This document shows positions 12,204-25,495 of a DNA stretch of 64,000 nt, piece after piece. How positions within the stretch are numbered: the stretch's first letter is position 1; the number at the start of each line of letters is the position of its first letter. The DNA comes from Pegea sp. RAD2-039 (Eukaryota; Chordata; Thaliacea; Salpida; Salpidae). The notes beneath the pieces are model-generated. The model saw nothing but the letters and a program-made list of their open reading frames with translations, was not told the origin of the DNA and made no database searches. Where the stretch lies: positions 682,001 to 746,000 of the forward strand of contig JAQGEQ010000332.1 of NCBI GenBank assembly GCA_034620365.1, in the 5' to 3' direction. The position numbers and the translations under genes are program-made.

Positions 12204-13070
12204 TTCCAAAATCTTAAAAAGTAGTTATATTGTGATGAAATAATGCAGTTGAGAAGAAAACTGTTGTTTATCTTTAATTGTATTCTACAACATTAAACTG
12301 AATGCTTTAGAAGTTACCATTATAATCAGATTCTATAAAATAAAAAAAAACTTAAAGATTCAGAAATTGATATGCTTACTACCTAAAACTTATCGATTTG
12401 TACGATTCTGAGAGGATTGCAATCAAATTAAGTCGGATTTTCAACTTTATTTTTTGATTAAAATTATTTATCTTCATCTTAAGATAAAAGACTTTATGAA
12501 TAATCAATTGATTTCGTTTTTTCGATGAACTTTTGAACCCTGCTAGATATTTAAGGCTAGTATTTTTTTTGTAATTCTAGTCTTTCTTTCTAATATGTTG
12601 TTGCCCTATTTGCATTTTTAGTAGTTTCAACTAGTATCACTTTAACCTTTAGATGAAATTAGAAATATTATTTTTAGAACTTTGATATCGTTTACTTATA
12701 TTAAACAACTTTTTTACGAGATTTATAATTTCAGATAATTACTTTCATTTATATTAGTCGCGAACAATTTTTATAAAAACGTCAATTTGTGATTTATTTA
12801 CGCTATAAACCATCTAAAAAATATATATATTTCATAATTATTTGGATTAAAACTTTCAATCCTAAATAAAAGTTTACTGATCTCTTTAATGTTATTAAAA
12901 ATAGAAAAATCAAGTTAAAATAAAGAGAAAGAAGTTATTCTAAAATGAATATTTCTAAAAATTAAATAATAAAGAATCAAAAAAGGATCATAATCTTAAT
13001 TGTTCTTAATAAAAAAAAAACAATCAACAAACAGCAGAAACTAGAATTTTCATTTTTTATAATTTTTACA

Positions 13071-13245
13071 GTAAATGTGAAGGAAGGTGCCTAAAGAGAG
13101 CACATCACGCAAACATACAATCACACGAGTTTCTTGGTTTTTCTTAGGAGTTTTGTAAATATGTCCCACCTTGGGTCGAACCTGGTATTTACTAGCTACA
13201 AGGTACTTCTAGCTAGGTGTAGTAACCGTTTCGCCACTAAAGTAA
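13071..13245 (-). mobile_element. tRNA-derived SINE (family 1), array copy 3
   Basis: Tandem-array counterpart of the SINE at 8426-8600, at the same site and in the same orientation. Its B box carries a substitution (AAGGTTCGACCC on the minus strand becomes TTGGGTCGAACC on the plus strand), so it is not an independent insertion. Confidence 0.8.
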
Positions 13246-14084
13246 ACATTTTGTAAACGACTACTGAATAAACACAAAGTTATTAGGACTAATATTAAAC
13301 AGATCAATTGGTTTTGCTATAACCCTTAAATACTCAAATATTGTTATTATACTCAAAAAAAATATAGTGAAAAACTACAATAAATGAGAAATCTTGTATT
13401 TTTATTGTGCAGTATGTAATTTTGCTTTTATGAGGCTGCTGGATTACAGCACTGGTCTCAAGCAATAAATCAAAGCTCCAAAAATGATTTGAGTATCTTT
13501 TCTTGGGTAGAACAACCTCTAAAAAATGAAATGTTATTCTTTATAAGACTCTTGGTTGATCAAACCTTGTTTTGATGAAGTTGGTCTGTCAGAATGTATC
13601 TGTATGCTGCAACATGAGGTCAACACTCAATAGGAAAGCCAGGGTTCTTACTTTCTTGAAAGATTTTTTGTGTACCAAACGAAATAGCTCTCATCAATTT
13701 CATATTCAGGTGGAATAATATATCAGAAGTATCCTACAAATTATAAATAATAATTATTAAAATGAATAGAACAAAAAGATAAAAATTAATTAAAGTAAAA
13801 CTAAAATAAGTATTTTGTTTAAAATTAGTCTATTTATTTAGTTAAGTTAGAAAGTCTATAACTTATATAAACTTTTAAATATCTTAATATACCATTTTGT
13901 AAACTTTGTTTTACATTAATAAATAAAACTAGCTGGATAGCATCTTAATTGATTTTTATAATAAATAATAATTATATTTCTGCATGAATTAACATAAGGA
14001 AAATGAATACTTCAAATCTTAAACTGAATTGCTAAAAATTCATTTTATTTGCTTCTTGATAACCCATGAGAGCAATGATTTATC

Positions 14085-15365
14085 TTTTCATTCTTACATT
14101 CTTAAAGATATCTGGAAGTTGATAAAAGTTGACATAACGTTCAATATGTTGGCCTAGGCAATTTCTTCTTTAAAATCATTAAATTCAAACATCCCTGATC
14201 AGATCCCAGCTTTAATTTTAATAAAAACTACATTCTCTTTATAACTACCTTTAATGCTACTCTTTAACATCACTTTGAGCCGAGGAAGAGTTCCATACAT
14301 TTAAAAGGAAGTTAATAATATTCCAATCATAAAAAAGTTCCCTGAAACACTGCACTTAACTAGAGACAAGTTTTGCTGACTTCAGTTATCTGCAGAACTT
14401 AAGAGCATATCATTCACAATCATATCACCAGTCATTTGATGAAGCACCAGCTATTATCTGATGTCCACCATAGCTTTGTGAAACAAAGATTCTCCCTGAC
14501 TCAACATCTCACCTATTCTTGATGAGCTTACAACCTATTATGGAAAAATACTCTTTGTGTCATCCTATAACTAGATTTTACTTAAGTATTTAATTTTGTC
14601 CCACATTGCAAGCTTAGTATCGTTTTAGAATTTGTAAAAATCAAATTTGTGTTAAAAGATCTGTATCTACTCCTACTCAAGTTACCAGTTGTGTTCTTCA
14701 GGGTTGTGCTCTGGATCCCCTTCTTTTTCAAACTTTCATTGAAGACCTCATAATACAACTAGTAGCAGTATATAATGTCAGTGTATTTTATATGCAGATG
14801 ACATCAAGGTTTTATCTTGCAACTCTTTAAAACATCAAACAGCACTACACACAGTAAAAAACTGGTCCCCTGAACAGGCAACCCACACAGTTTGAACTTA
14901 TAACGTTTTTCTTTTAGCCAGCTGCAAATACCTTAAACCAGTATTCCATCAATGAATTTATTATTCAATGAATATCTGCTGTTCTAGATCTTGGCATTAC
15001 CTTATCTCTAAGTGATAAATTTATGTTTCCAAAATCTTTGCAGAATCAATCAAACTCGTCTACCTTTTTAGAGAGACCTTTAAGTCTAAAATAAATACTT
15101 CCTTATTGATCTCTTCAGTAAAGAAATTGGTACGATTCTTGAATTTAAAGTTAGTGTTTGGATGCAATATCAAATTAGTGATAACAAAAAAAATCGAATC
15201 TGTTCAGGCAACATTTAAGTAAATGGTATGAAGGAAAGTTAACATTAAACCGTCTAGTTATAAACACTGTTTCAGACTGTTCAATTTAGATATATTATAA
15301 ATTTCAGAGGTTAAATAAAACTTAATTTTGATTATGTATACAATCTTCTAAAAGAATAGATATCT
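14085..15365 (+). pseudogene. Reverse transcriptase remnant (CR1/jockey type), array copy 3
   Basis: Nearly identical to 9440-10720, with the same frame breaks and the same VLQGCALDPLLF block near 14690-14730 followed by a shifted YADD box near 14788. Private substitutions include an altered Phe/Gln run after DPLLF. It is dead sequence carried along by the tandem duplication. Confidence 0.75.
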
Positions 15366-16519
15366 TTTCCTCTCTGTATTTCTGATTTAGTTTGTACAAT
15401 TTTATAGTTTATGTACTAGCTGGAAGTGCTCTCTTTAGGCATGCTCATTCAAACTTAGTGCAATAAGTATATATAAATAAAAAAGATTTACACAAGCTAA
15501 AAACTAAATTGAATTTAGAGCAACAATAATATTGACTACCAAATCAATAAGATAATATAAACCTTAAATATCTTTTATATAAAAAATATCATATTTATTT
15601 TATACATAGAAAAAGATATTATATCATTATTTCTTTGTATATTTTAAAGAATGTAGTAGATAAAAAGAATTAATACGATAAATCAGACAAAAATCAAAGT
15701 AATGAATATTGTTAATTACTCATTGTGATCTTCATCAATTAAACAACTATCTTCATGAAAGATCTTTGTAGATGGTGGGTGATTTCTTTAATCAGCATCC
15801 AACTAAAAATCTAGATTTCAATTGCTTTATAAATGTTTCCAAAAAGTACAATTATGTTTTTCCATATCTAAATTAACAATAAATAGAATTGTTTAAAGTT
15901 ATCACATCTTGTATTTTTCTAATAAAATAAAAAATTATTATTTTAAAAAAATTGGTATCGGATCAAAAAATTATTTTAGATAAGTTATTTTACGATTTAT
16001 CAACACAACACCTTTTTTTTAACTAGCTAAGAAATCCAAGTTTAATCTTTTTTTTCAACAAACCTCATTATTTATTTCAACAATTAATATTTTAGTTTAA
16101 AGTTGAAACCCAGCTACCATTATGAACTAATTTATTCCTGTAAACACGAAGTTACAAAATCTTGTTTAGGTGTTTCCCATTTATTAAAACTATAAACATA
16201 TATTAAAATCTTTGCAAAAAAATAATTCTTTGTTTAAAAATAATTTCCCCTTAGCAATTACTGCATTACTTAATGGATTAATAATAACACAAGACCTACA
16301 AACATTAAAATTAATGTTAATATTTTCGCATTTTTAGTAGTTACTACAAAAGTTTAGGATGAAAACTGTGACTAGGAGTTTGTTGTGAAAACTTTAATTT
16401 TTTTAAACAGCTAAACCTTGTTTGGTTTCTTATTTATGTCAACTGACAATAAAATGACATATTTTCTTTCCTTTTTTATTCATTAATAATAGCAATAGCT
16501 TTTGTCCTTTTTTTTTGTT

Positions 16520-16850
16520 GTAGCTGTTACCGGACTACTAAGCGTGAGTTCCAGGCTCGAGCCATGGTGGAAAGTAAAATCGAAATTAAAAAATCCATAA
16601 ATACACAGGATAAATAAGAGTAAAACAGCCCTGTTAGAATGGCTAATGACACAACTTCTAGAACACGAAAGCATTTCATAGAAACAATTCTAGGATAAGC
16701 AAATTTCCGAGTTTGAAGCTGAAGGTGGAGCCCTGTAAGCATTTGTTGCTGTACTCAGTGTCGTTTTGGCAGCTAAAGCGACGCCAGCTGGGTGCAGGTA
16801 CATCAGTCCGTCTGCTCCACTGCATAATCTGGTTGGCGTGGAGAGTAGAT
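16520..16850 (+). mobile_element. Putative SINE family 2, copy 3
   Basis: Direct tandem copy of the 7228-7560 element. It is almost identical to the first copy, including the GGCTCGAGCC box and the GAGAGTAGATTTCC end. Confidence 0.45.
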
Positions 16851-17716
16851 TTCCAAAATCTTAAAAAGTAGTTAGATTGTGATGAAATAATGCAGTTGAG
16901 AAGAAAACTGTTGTTTATCTTTAATTGTATTCTACAACATTAAACTGAATGCTTTAGAAGTTACCATTATAATCAGAGTCTATAAAATAAAAATAACTTA
17001 AAGATTCAGAAATTGATATGCTTACTACCTAAAACTTATCGATTTGTACGATTCTGAGAGGATTGCAATCAAATTAAGTCGCATTTTTCAACTTTATTTT
17101 TTGATTAAAATTATTTATTTTCATCTTAAGATAAAAGACTTTATGAATAATAAATTGAATTTCTTTTTTTCGATTAACTTTTGAACCCTGCTAGATATTT
17201 AAGGCTAGTATTTTTTTTGTATTTCTAGTCTTTCTTTCTAATATGTTGTTGCCCTGTTTGCATTTTTAGTAGTTTCAACTAGTATCACTTTAACCTTTAG
17301 ATGAAATTAGAAATATTATTTTTAGAACTTTGATATCGTTTACTTATATTAAACAACTTTTTTACGAGATTTATAATTTCAGATAATTACTTTCATTTCA
17401 TATTAGTCGCGAACAATTTTTATAAAAACGTCAATTTGTGATTTATTTACGCTATAAACCATCTAAAAAATATATATATTTCATAATTATTTGGCTTAAA
17501 ACTTTCAATCCTAAATAAAAGTTTACTGATCTCTTTAATATTATTAAAAATAGAAAAATCAAGTTAAAATAAAGAGAAAGAAGTTATTCTAAAATGAATA
17601 TTTCTGAAAATTAAATAATAAAGAATCAAAAAAGGATCATAATCTTAATTGTTCTTAATAAAAAAAAAACAATCAACAGACAGTAAAAACTAGAATTTTC
17701 ATTTTTTATAATTTTC

Positions 17717-17892
17717 CAGTAAATGTGAAGGAAGGTGCCTAAAGAGAGCACATCACGCAAACATACAATCACACGAGTTTCTTGGTTTTTCTTAGGAGTT
17801 TTGTAACTATGTCCCACCTGGGGTCGAACCTGGTATTTACAAGCTACAAGGTACTTCTAACTAGGTGTAGTAACCGTTTCGCCACTAAAGTA
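17717..17892 (-). mobile_element. tRNA-derived SINE (family 1), array copy 4
   Basis: Tandem-array counterpart of the SINE at 8426-8600, at the same site and orientation, with head and B box preserved. A 63-codon minus-strand open frame at 17626-17817 is just an antisense or SINE-body reading. Confidence 0.8.
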
Positions 17893-18729
17893 AACATTTT
17901 GTAAAAGACTACTGAATAAACACAAAGTTATTAGGACTAATATTAAACAGATCAATTGGTTTTGCTATAACCCTTAAATACTCAAATATTCTTATTATAC
18001 TCAAAAAATATAGTGAAACTCTACAATAAATAAGAAATCTTGTGTTTTTATTGTGCAGTATGTAATTTTGCTTTTATGAGGCTGCTGGATTACAGCACTG
18101 GTCTCAAGCAATAAATCAAAGCTCCAAAAATGATTTGAGTATCTTTTCTTGGGTAGAACAACCTCTAAAAAATGAAATGTTATTCTTTATAAGACTCTTG
18201 GTTGATCAAACCTTGTTTTAATGAAGTTGGTCTGTCAGAATGTATCTGTAAGCTGCAACATGAGGTCAACACTCAATAGGAAAGCCAGGGTTTTTACTTT
18301 CTTGAAAGATTTTTTGTGTACCAAACGAAATAGCTCTCATCAATTTCATATTCAGGTGGAATAATATATCAGAAGTAACCTACAAATTATAAATAATAAT
18401 TATTAAAATGAATAGAACAAAAAGATAAAAATTAATTAAAGTAAAACTAAAATAAGTATTTTGTTTAAAATTAGTCTATTTATTTAGTTAAGTTAGAAAG
18501 TCTAAAACTTATATATACTTTTAAATATCTTAATATACCATTTTGTAAACTTTGTTTTACATTAATAAATAAAACTAGCTGGATAGCATCTTAATTGATT
18601 TTTAAAATAAATAATAATTATATTTCTGCATGAATTAACATAAGGAAAATGAATACTTCAAATCTTAAACTGAATTGCTAAAAATTCATTTAATTTGCTT
18701 TTTGATAACCCATGAGAGCAATGATTTAT

Positions 18730-20010
18730 CTTTTCATTCTTACATTCTTAAAGATATCTGGAAGTTGATAAAAGTTGACAAAACGTTCAATATGTTGGCC
18801 TAGGCAAATTCTTCTTTAAAATCATTAGATTCAAACATCCTTGATCAGATCCCAGCTTTAATTTTAATAAAAACTACTTTCTCCTTATAATTACCTTTAA
18901 TGCTACTCTTTAACATCACTTTGAGCCGAGGAAGAGTTCCATACATTTAAAAGGAAGTTAATAATATTCCAATCATAAAAAAGTTCCCTGAAACACTGCA
19001 CTTAACTAGAGACAAGTTTTGCTGACTTCAGTTATCTGCTGAACTTAAGAGCATATCATTCACAATCATATCACCAGTCATTTGATGAAGCACCAGCTAT
19101 TATCTGATGTCCACCATAGCTTTGTGAAACAGAGATTCTCCCTGACTCAACATCTCACCTTTTCTTAATGAGCTTACAACCTATTATGAAAAAATACTCT
19201 TTGTGTCATACTATAACTAGATTTTACTTAAGTATTTAATTTTGTCCCACATTGCAAGCTCAGTATCGTTTTAGAATTTGTAAAAATCAAATTTGTGTTA
19301 AAAGATCTGTATCTACTCCTACTCAAGTTACCAGTTGTGTTCTTCAGGGTTGTGCTCTGGATCCCCTTCTTTTTCTAACTTTCATTGAAGACCTCATAAT
19401 ACAACTAGTAGAAGTATATAATGTCAGTGTACTTTATATGCAGATGAAGTCAAGGTTTTATCTTGCAACTCTTTAAAACATCAAACAGCACTACACACAG
19501 TAAAAAACTGGTCCCCTTAACAGGCAACCCACAAATTTTGAACTTGCATCGTTTTTCTATTAGCGAGCTGCAAATACCTTAAACCAGTATTCCATCAATG
19601 AATTTATCATTCAATGAATATCTGCTGTTCTAGATCTTGGCATTACCTTATCTCTAAGTGATAAATTTATGTTTCCAAAATCTTTGCAGAATCAATCAAA
19701 CTCGTCTACCTTTTTAGAGAGACCTTTAAGTCTAAAATAAATACTTCTTTATTGATCTCTTCAGTAAAGAGATTGGTCCGATTCTTGAATTTAAAGTTAG
19801 TGTTTGGATGCAATATCAAATTAGTGATAACAAAATAAATCGAATCTGTTCAGGCAACATTTAAGTAAATGGTATGCAGGAAAGTTAACATTAAAACATC
19901 TAGTTATAAACACTGTTTCAGACTGTTCAATTTAGATATATTATAAATTTCAGAGGTTAAATAAAACTTAATTTTTATTATGTATACAATCTTCTAAAAA
20001 AATTACTATC
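18730..20010 (+). pseudogene. Reverse transcriptase remnant (CR1/jockey type), array copy 4
   Basis: Same arrangement as the two preceding copies. The 74-codon open stretch at 19252-19476 holds VLQGCALDPLLF. Here the catalytic box at 19437-19448 reads YADE rather than YADD, so the second catalytic aspartate is lost, in addition to the shared frameshift. Confidence 0.75.
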
Positions 20011-20860
20011 TTTTCCTCTCTGTATTTCTGATTTAGTTTGTACAATTTTATAGTTTATGTACTAGCTGGAAGTGCTCTCTTTAGGCATGCTCATTCAAAC
20101 TTATTGCAATAAGTATATATAAATAAAAAAGATTTACACAAGCTAAAAACTAAATTGAATTTAGAGCAACAATAATATTGACTACCAAATCAATAAGATA
20201 ATATAAACCTTAAATATCTTTTATATAAAAAATATCATATTTATTTTATACATAGAAAAAGATATTATATCATTATTTCTTTGTATATTTTAAAGAATGT
20301 AGTAGATAAAAAGAATTAATGCGATAAATCAGACAAAAATCAAAGTAATGAATATTGTTAATTACTCATTGTGATCTTCATCAATTAAACAACTATCTTC
20401 ATGAAAGATCTTTGTAGATGGTGGGTGATTTCTTTAATCAGCATCCAACTAAAAATCTAGATTTCAATTGCTTTATAAATGTTTCCAAAAAGTACAATTA
20501 TGTTTTTCCATATCTAAATTAACAATAAATAGAATTGTTTAAAGTTATCACATCTTGTATTTTTCTAATAAAATAAAAAATTATTATTTTAAAAAAATTG
20601 GTATCGGATCAAAAAATTATTTTAGATAAGTTATTTTACGATTTATCAACACAACACCTTTTTTTTAACTAGCTAAGAAATCCAAGTTTAATCTTTTTTT
20701 TTCAACAAACCTCATTATTTAATTCAACAATTAATATTTTAGTTTAAAGTTGAAACCCAGCTACCATTATGAACTAATTTATTCCTGTAAACACGAAGTT
20801 ACAAAATCTTGTTTAGGTGTTTCCCATTTATTAAGACTATAAACATATATTAAAATCTTT

Positions 20861-22400
20861 CTGGAAATTTAAGTTTTTATTTATTAATAATTTTCCCTTA
20901 GCAATTACTGCATTATTTAATGGATTAAAAACAACTCAAGACCACAAAGTATATTCTTAAAAATTATTGTTAATATTTTCTTATTTTTAGTAGTTACTAC
21001 GTAAGTTTAGTATGCAAACTGTGACTAAGAGCTTGTTGTTAAAACTCTAATTTTATTATGCAGCTTAACCTTGCTTGGCTTCTTATTTATGTCTACTGTC
21101 AGTAAAATTGCATATTTTCTTTCATGGTTTAGTGATTAATGATAGCAATAGCTTTCGTCCGGTTTTTGTTCTAGCGGTTACCTGCCTACTAAGTGTGAGT
21201 TCCAGGCTCGAGATGCGGTGCAAAATAAAAACAAAATTAAAAAATCCTTAAAATACCAGAATGAAAAAGGGAAAACAGCATTGTTAATATAGCTAATGAC
21301 TGAAATTCTAGAACACGAAAGCATTTCATAGAAACAATTCTAGAAGAAGCAAGTTTCCTAGTTCGAAGCTGGAGGTGGAGCCCTGTAGGCATTTGTTGCT
21401 GTACTCAGTGAAGTTTTGGCACCTAAAGCAACGCCAGCTGGGTGCAGCTGCATCAGTCCGTCTGCTCCACTGTATAATCTGGTTGGCGTGGAGAGTAGAT
21501 TGTCAAAATCTTAAAAATTAGTTAGATTGTGATGAAATAATGCAGTTGTGAAGGAAACTTTTGTTTAGCTGCAATTGTACTCAACAACATTAAACTGAAT
21601 GCTTCATAAGTTATAATTGTAATCAGAGTATATAAAATAAAAGTAACTTAAAGATTCAGAAATTGATATGCTTACTATCCAAAACTCATCGATTTGTACG
21701 ATTTTGTACGATTCTGAAAGGATTGAAATCAAAATAAATAGCATATGTCGACTTTGTTTTGCAACATTCAATATAATATTTTTTATTAAATTGAGCGATT
21801 AAAATGATTTATTATCATCTTAAGATAACAGATTTTGTGAATTATAAATTGATCTTATTTTGTGTTGAACCTTTGAACCCTGTTACTATTTTTTGCTGGA
21901 TTATTAAACTTTCTTTCTAATAAATTGTTGTCCAGTTTGGATTTTTAGTAGTTTTAACTAGTATTACTTTTACTTTTGAATGAATATAGAAAACTTAATT
22001 TACAATATAGATTTATAATTTTGTTTAGAGAAATTTCATATCGCTTAGTTAGATTAAACAATTTTTTTACGATATTTATTTTTTCAGATTGTTACTTTCA
22101 TTTCATATTAGTCGGGAATAATTTTTATGATAACTTTTATATTTTGTTTATTTACGTTAAATTTCAGTTATTAAAACATCTTCCTCATAATTATTTGGGA
22201 TAGAACATACAATCCTAGATTAGTTTACTTAACTCTTTACTGTTATTTAAAAAACAGATGTCAAGTTATAATAAAGAGAGAGAAATTATTCTAAAATAAA
22301 TTTTTCTCAAAATTAAATAAGAAACGACTCTACAATATGAAACAAAAAGAAACTTAATATTCTTAATTTAAATAGAAAAAAAAACGAAACAATTAAAACA
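20861..22400. repeat. Diverged right end of the tandem array
   Basis: Similarity to the inner copies drops abruptly at 20861, just after ATATTAAAATCTTT, but remains recognisable through the family-2 SINE and on to about 22400. There the sequence TTAATATTCTTAATTTAAAT resembles the start of the first copy near 2690. The 75-codon ORF at 21976 lies here, is absent from the other copies, and is not supported as coding. Confidence 0.75.
21171..21500 (+). mobile_element. Putative SINE family 2, diverged copy 4
   Basis: This copy lies in the diverged right end of the array. Its head reads TAGCGGTTACCTGCCTACTA and CCAGGCTCGAG, closer to a canonical tRNA A-box region than the other copies. The GC-richer body is well preserved (CAGCTGGGTGCAGCTGCATC, GGTTGGCGTGGAGAG), although surrounding sequence has drifted more. 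The open frame seen on the minus strand in other copies is broken here, which argues against coding. Confidence 0.5.
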
Positions 22401-24430
22401 GAAATGAAAAACATTAAAACAGAATCACTTGTAATTGCAAATTTACAGTAAATCACTAAAATTACTAAACGCTGGCCTGTTCGATTCAATATTTCCTAAT
22501 CTGATTTTAGACTTTTTAAACCTCTATTAACCTACAAACGTAGATCAAACAACTGTCGTAAGTCCAAATTTTGATGGTCGAGGAGAAATGCTTAAATTTA
22601 AGCATAATACTTAGGCAAATCAAGAATACAATATTAATTTTTTTCAAAATGTTCCATCTATTTATTTTTTAATTGTTTGATTTTTTATACTATGTACCTA
22701 AGTATTTCAAATGTTAAGGTTGTAAGGAAAATTTAAAATTGAAAAATTAAAAGTTTTAGCGAAAAGTTTAACCTTTTGGGTAGCTAAGTTCAAAGTTCAA
22801 AATATGTAGCTACCAGTTTGTTTCAGTTATGTGTTTGGAAATATTGTAAACATTTTTAAAAAGTATAACCTGCTTTTTAAAATATAACATCAATGTATAT
22901 TTTGGTTTACCAATTCATGCTGCTTTAATTATGTACAGATAAATAAAGTTTCTATCAAACTTATAGGAATAATAGATTTTATATTTGTTTTGTAAACCTT
23001 TTGTTAGATAGTTTATCTTTCAATTTTAGGATTTCAACTTTCATATTTGTTTTTATAAGATTTTTATACTTTTAACAATTTGTTTATTTAATTTTTTCGA
23101 CGTTTTTGATATTCTAAATGAGTCAGTATCTAATTAGACTTATTTTTTAATAATAGTTAATGTGTTAAATACAATGTTATAATTAAATAATTAATAAATT
23201 TCAAATTTTATATAATAGTGGATAATTAAAAAATAATATGATTTATATCAAATCTCCTATATATTTCTATAAATGAATTAAATATAAAATATATAAATAT
23301 AAAATAAATTTATGATTATATAAAATTAATGAATTAATAGTATTATAGTCTTTTTAAATAAGTTATTAATTTGTTTAAGTGTCATATATATATTTTTATT
23401 TATATAATTTTTTTATATTTGGTTGCAACATTTTCTGTGAAATTAAATAAATTGTAATTATTATTGTATAAAACAGTCTATATAAATATATGTTTAGAAA
23501 TTGTTCAACTTGATATTTGTACTTAACATAACTTGCTATGTAGTGAAAATAGAAAACTTTTTAAAATTTATATGACTTGAGCTTATGCTAACTTATTTTC
23601 TAATTTACTTTTTGTTTGTATGTATGTAAAGTTGCAAATGAATAAAACAATAAATTTTGATAATGAAATTCATTAAAATAATTAATTTGTTTTATTAAAT
23701 TAATAATTTATAAAAAGGATTTTATGCATTTGATTCTATTATTATTTTTTCTATAAATGTTCGCTTAGTTTTATTTAGTTATATACTGGTGTTGTTTGGT
23801 GGTCAAAACTAAATGATTAAAGAATATTGATTTTTTTTAACTAATCTTAAGCATTATAAAATATAAGATTTTCTTATCCAATACTTGTGGTTCAAACCAG
23901 AAGAAAGCAACAACTACAGAGTTACCAACCTCATGTTTTGATCAACTGATTTCAACAATGAAAATGTAAGTTCTAAATTTAATGATTGAGACAAATTCTT
24001 TAAACCAAAAAATGACCTTTATCATAGCATCTTGAAAATGCAAATCTTGGCTTTTTTGAAGCTTCTTTAGTATAGCAATTTAACCCACAACTATTGACAG
24101 CCAGTCTTCCTGTACTACTTCCAAATAAGTAGCAGTTGGAGACACATTTAATTATTCAGCTTCCTCCAATTAATGGCAGTCTTGGGTTTCGGATATCCAT
24201 TTTTATCCAATTTATCATGAGTTATATGATATGATCTAATTAGCCACTAAATATCTAATGCAAGGTAAAAACCACTTATAAAGTGATGACGTCATCATTC
24301 GGGAAACCTGAGTGGCAGCTGAAATCCAAAAACGAAAAATACTGAAATGAACCAGAAATCTTACAAATAATCGTCGTGGTAACTCTGATACATTTTAATT
24401 GCAGTTTTTCAACGAATTTTCTACAAACTT
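22400..24430. other. AT-rich unique-looking sequence, very low complexity at 23050-23750
   Basis: No recognisable gene. Around 23050-23750 the sequence is almost only A and T in short words such as ATATAAATATAAAAT, without a clean tandem period. A perfect 12-base palindrome GATGACGTCATC lies at 24285-24296 and contains the CRE octamer. Confidence 0.6.
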
Positions 24431-24600
24431 GTTAAACCTAAAACAGCAAGTAGAACAGAGACGTACAATAACATCACATCGCATCTGCTGAAGTGATATA
24501 AGAATCAAAGACAGCATCTTGGAAAGAAAAATTCAATTCAATTATCTCACCGTAAAATATTGATGCAAGTAATTCTGAAGTAAATTTTCTAGAAAAGTAA
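24430..24600. repeat. Decayed fragment of the R/S repeat family
   Basis: CAGCAAGTAGAACAGAGACG and the following TACAATAACATCACATC resemble the segment just before the arm block at 29090-29130 and 42880-42930. The match fades after about 100-150 bp. This appears to be an old fragment of the family that fills the right part of the window. Confidence 0.4.
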
Positions 24601-25180
24601 TTACTTTGAAGTAACAAAGCATACTTTAGATTAACCAACGTTTTAATTTAATCACTTTCTTTGATAGGATTTGAAATAATTTTCGTAGAGTCTTCATCAG
24701 ATTAAATTATAATAAATCTTTCCAGATTTCTTCGTTATTGTATCAAATTGTCCTCTGTTAAAGAACGTGGATGTGATCCTTTTGATGTTAATAGCTTTTG
24801 TTGCTCCTGTTTAATATCTTAAATAATTCTAAATCATTTTTTTACTTCAGCCGCCTAATGTCACTAAACATCAAACTAACTGCTGATAACATAAATTCAA
24901 TATAATATTATCTTTCATTATATGTCCTTTCTCATTTTTCTTCTTAATTATTTTTACTTCTGATTCAGCTTTGTCAGTCCACGCTTAACTTGATAAAAGT
25001 GTTTTCGCTGTTGGACCAATCACCTGGCTCTTACATTTTCTCTGAAAAAGCCTGTTTACATGATCAGTTTAATTTAACTTTTATTTGATTCAAAACGAAA
25101 TGAAGCATTAAATTAAGACCACCTACAAAACTTCGATTTTTAATATTGAATCACTTTATTCCAGAGAAAATACTCCACCT

Positions 25181-25456
25181 TTGAATTTATCTATTGGTTT
25201 GTTAAAATATATGAATCGAAAAGATATTAATCATGATCAAAAGGAGAGTAAGTGGCGTTTCTTAGAGATGTGTTCAGACAATTGTCAAAGTGTATCTCGT
25301 AAGAAATATCATAGTAATTTGTATGGAATCCGAAAGAATCTATATATAACTGTTTTCGTAATTGTTGATAAAAAGGACCATGTAGTTTTCAGGACTAGAT
25401 ATCTTATTAAACAGTTGAAGTTTACATTCAACAGAACTGAAAAAAGAACTGAATGA
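25181..25456 (+). CDS. Unidentified 91-codon ORF beside foldback core
   Basis: An ATG-to-stop frame encodes a basic, moderately complex protein (MNLSIGLLKYMNRKDINHDQ... with CSDNCQSVSRKKYHSN). I do not recognise a family and see no signal peptide or membrane segment. It lies immediately left of repeat-family core sequence (from 25496), in sequence I see only once in the window. It could be a fragment of a mobile-element protein or a host exon, or may be chance. In DNA this AT-rich a 91-codon frame is somewhat longer than expected at random, hence its inclusion. Confidence 0.2.
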   Translation: MNLSIGLLKYMNRKDINHDQKESKWRFLEMCSDNCQSVSRKKYHSNLYGIRKNLYITVFVIVDKKDHVVFRTRYLIKQLKFTFNRTEKRTE

Positions 25457-25495
25457 CTAATTGCTGTTTAAGTGTTGCAATGAGATGAAAGGGTT

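Larger units (their letters stand above)
2675..22400. repeat. Four-copy large tandem array, step about 4645 bp
   Basis: The same sequence block recurs in direct orientation. A landmark AAACACGAAG occurs at 6851, 11496, 16142 and 20789, giving steps of 4645, 4646 and 4647 bp. Taking the unit start as the phase of position 2675, the copies run about 2675-8344, 8345-12990, 12991-17636 and 17637-22400. Each holds reverse transcriptase remnants, a tRNA-derived SINE, a SINE fragment and a second GC-richer tRNA-headed element. Sequence from about 6760 to 20860 is nearly identical from copy to copy. The left part of copy 1 (to about 6700) and the right part of copy 4 (from 20861) are clearly diverged. 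Copy 1 is longer because of extra sequence near 6065-6590. Confidence 0.9.
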
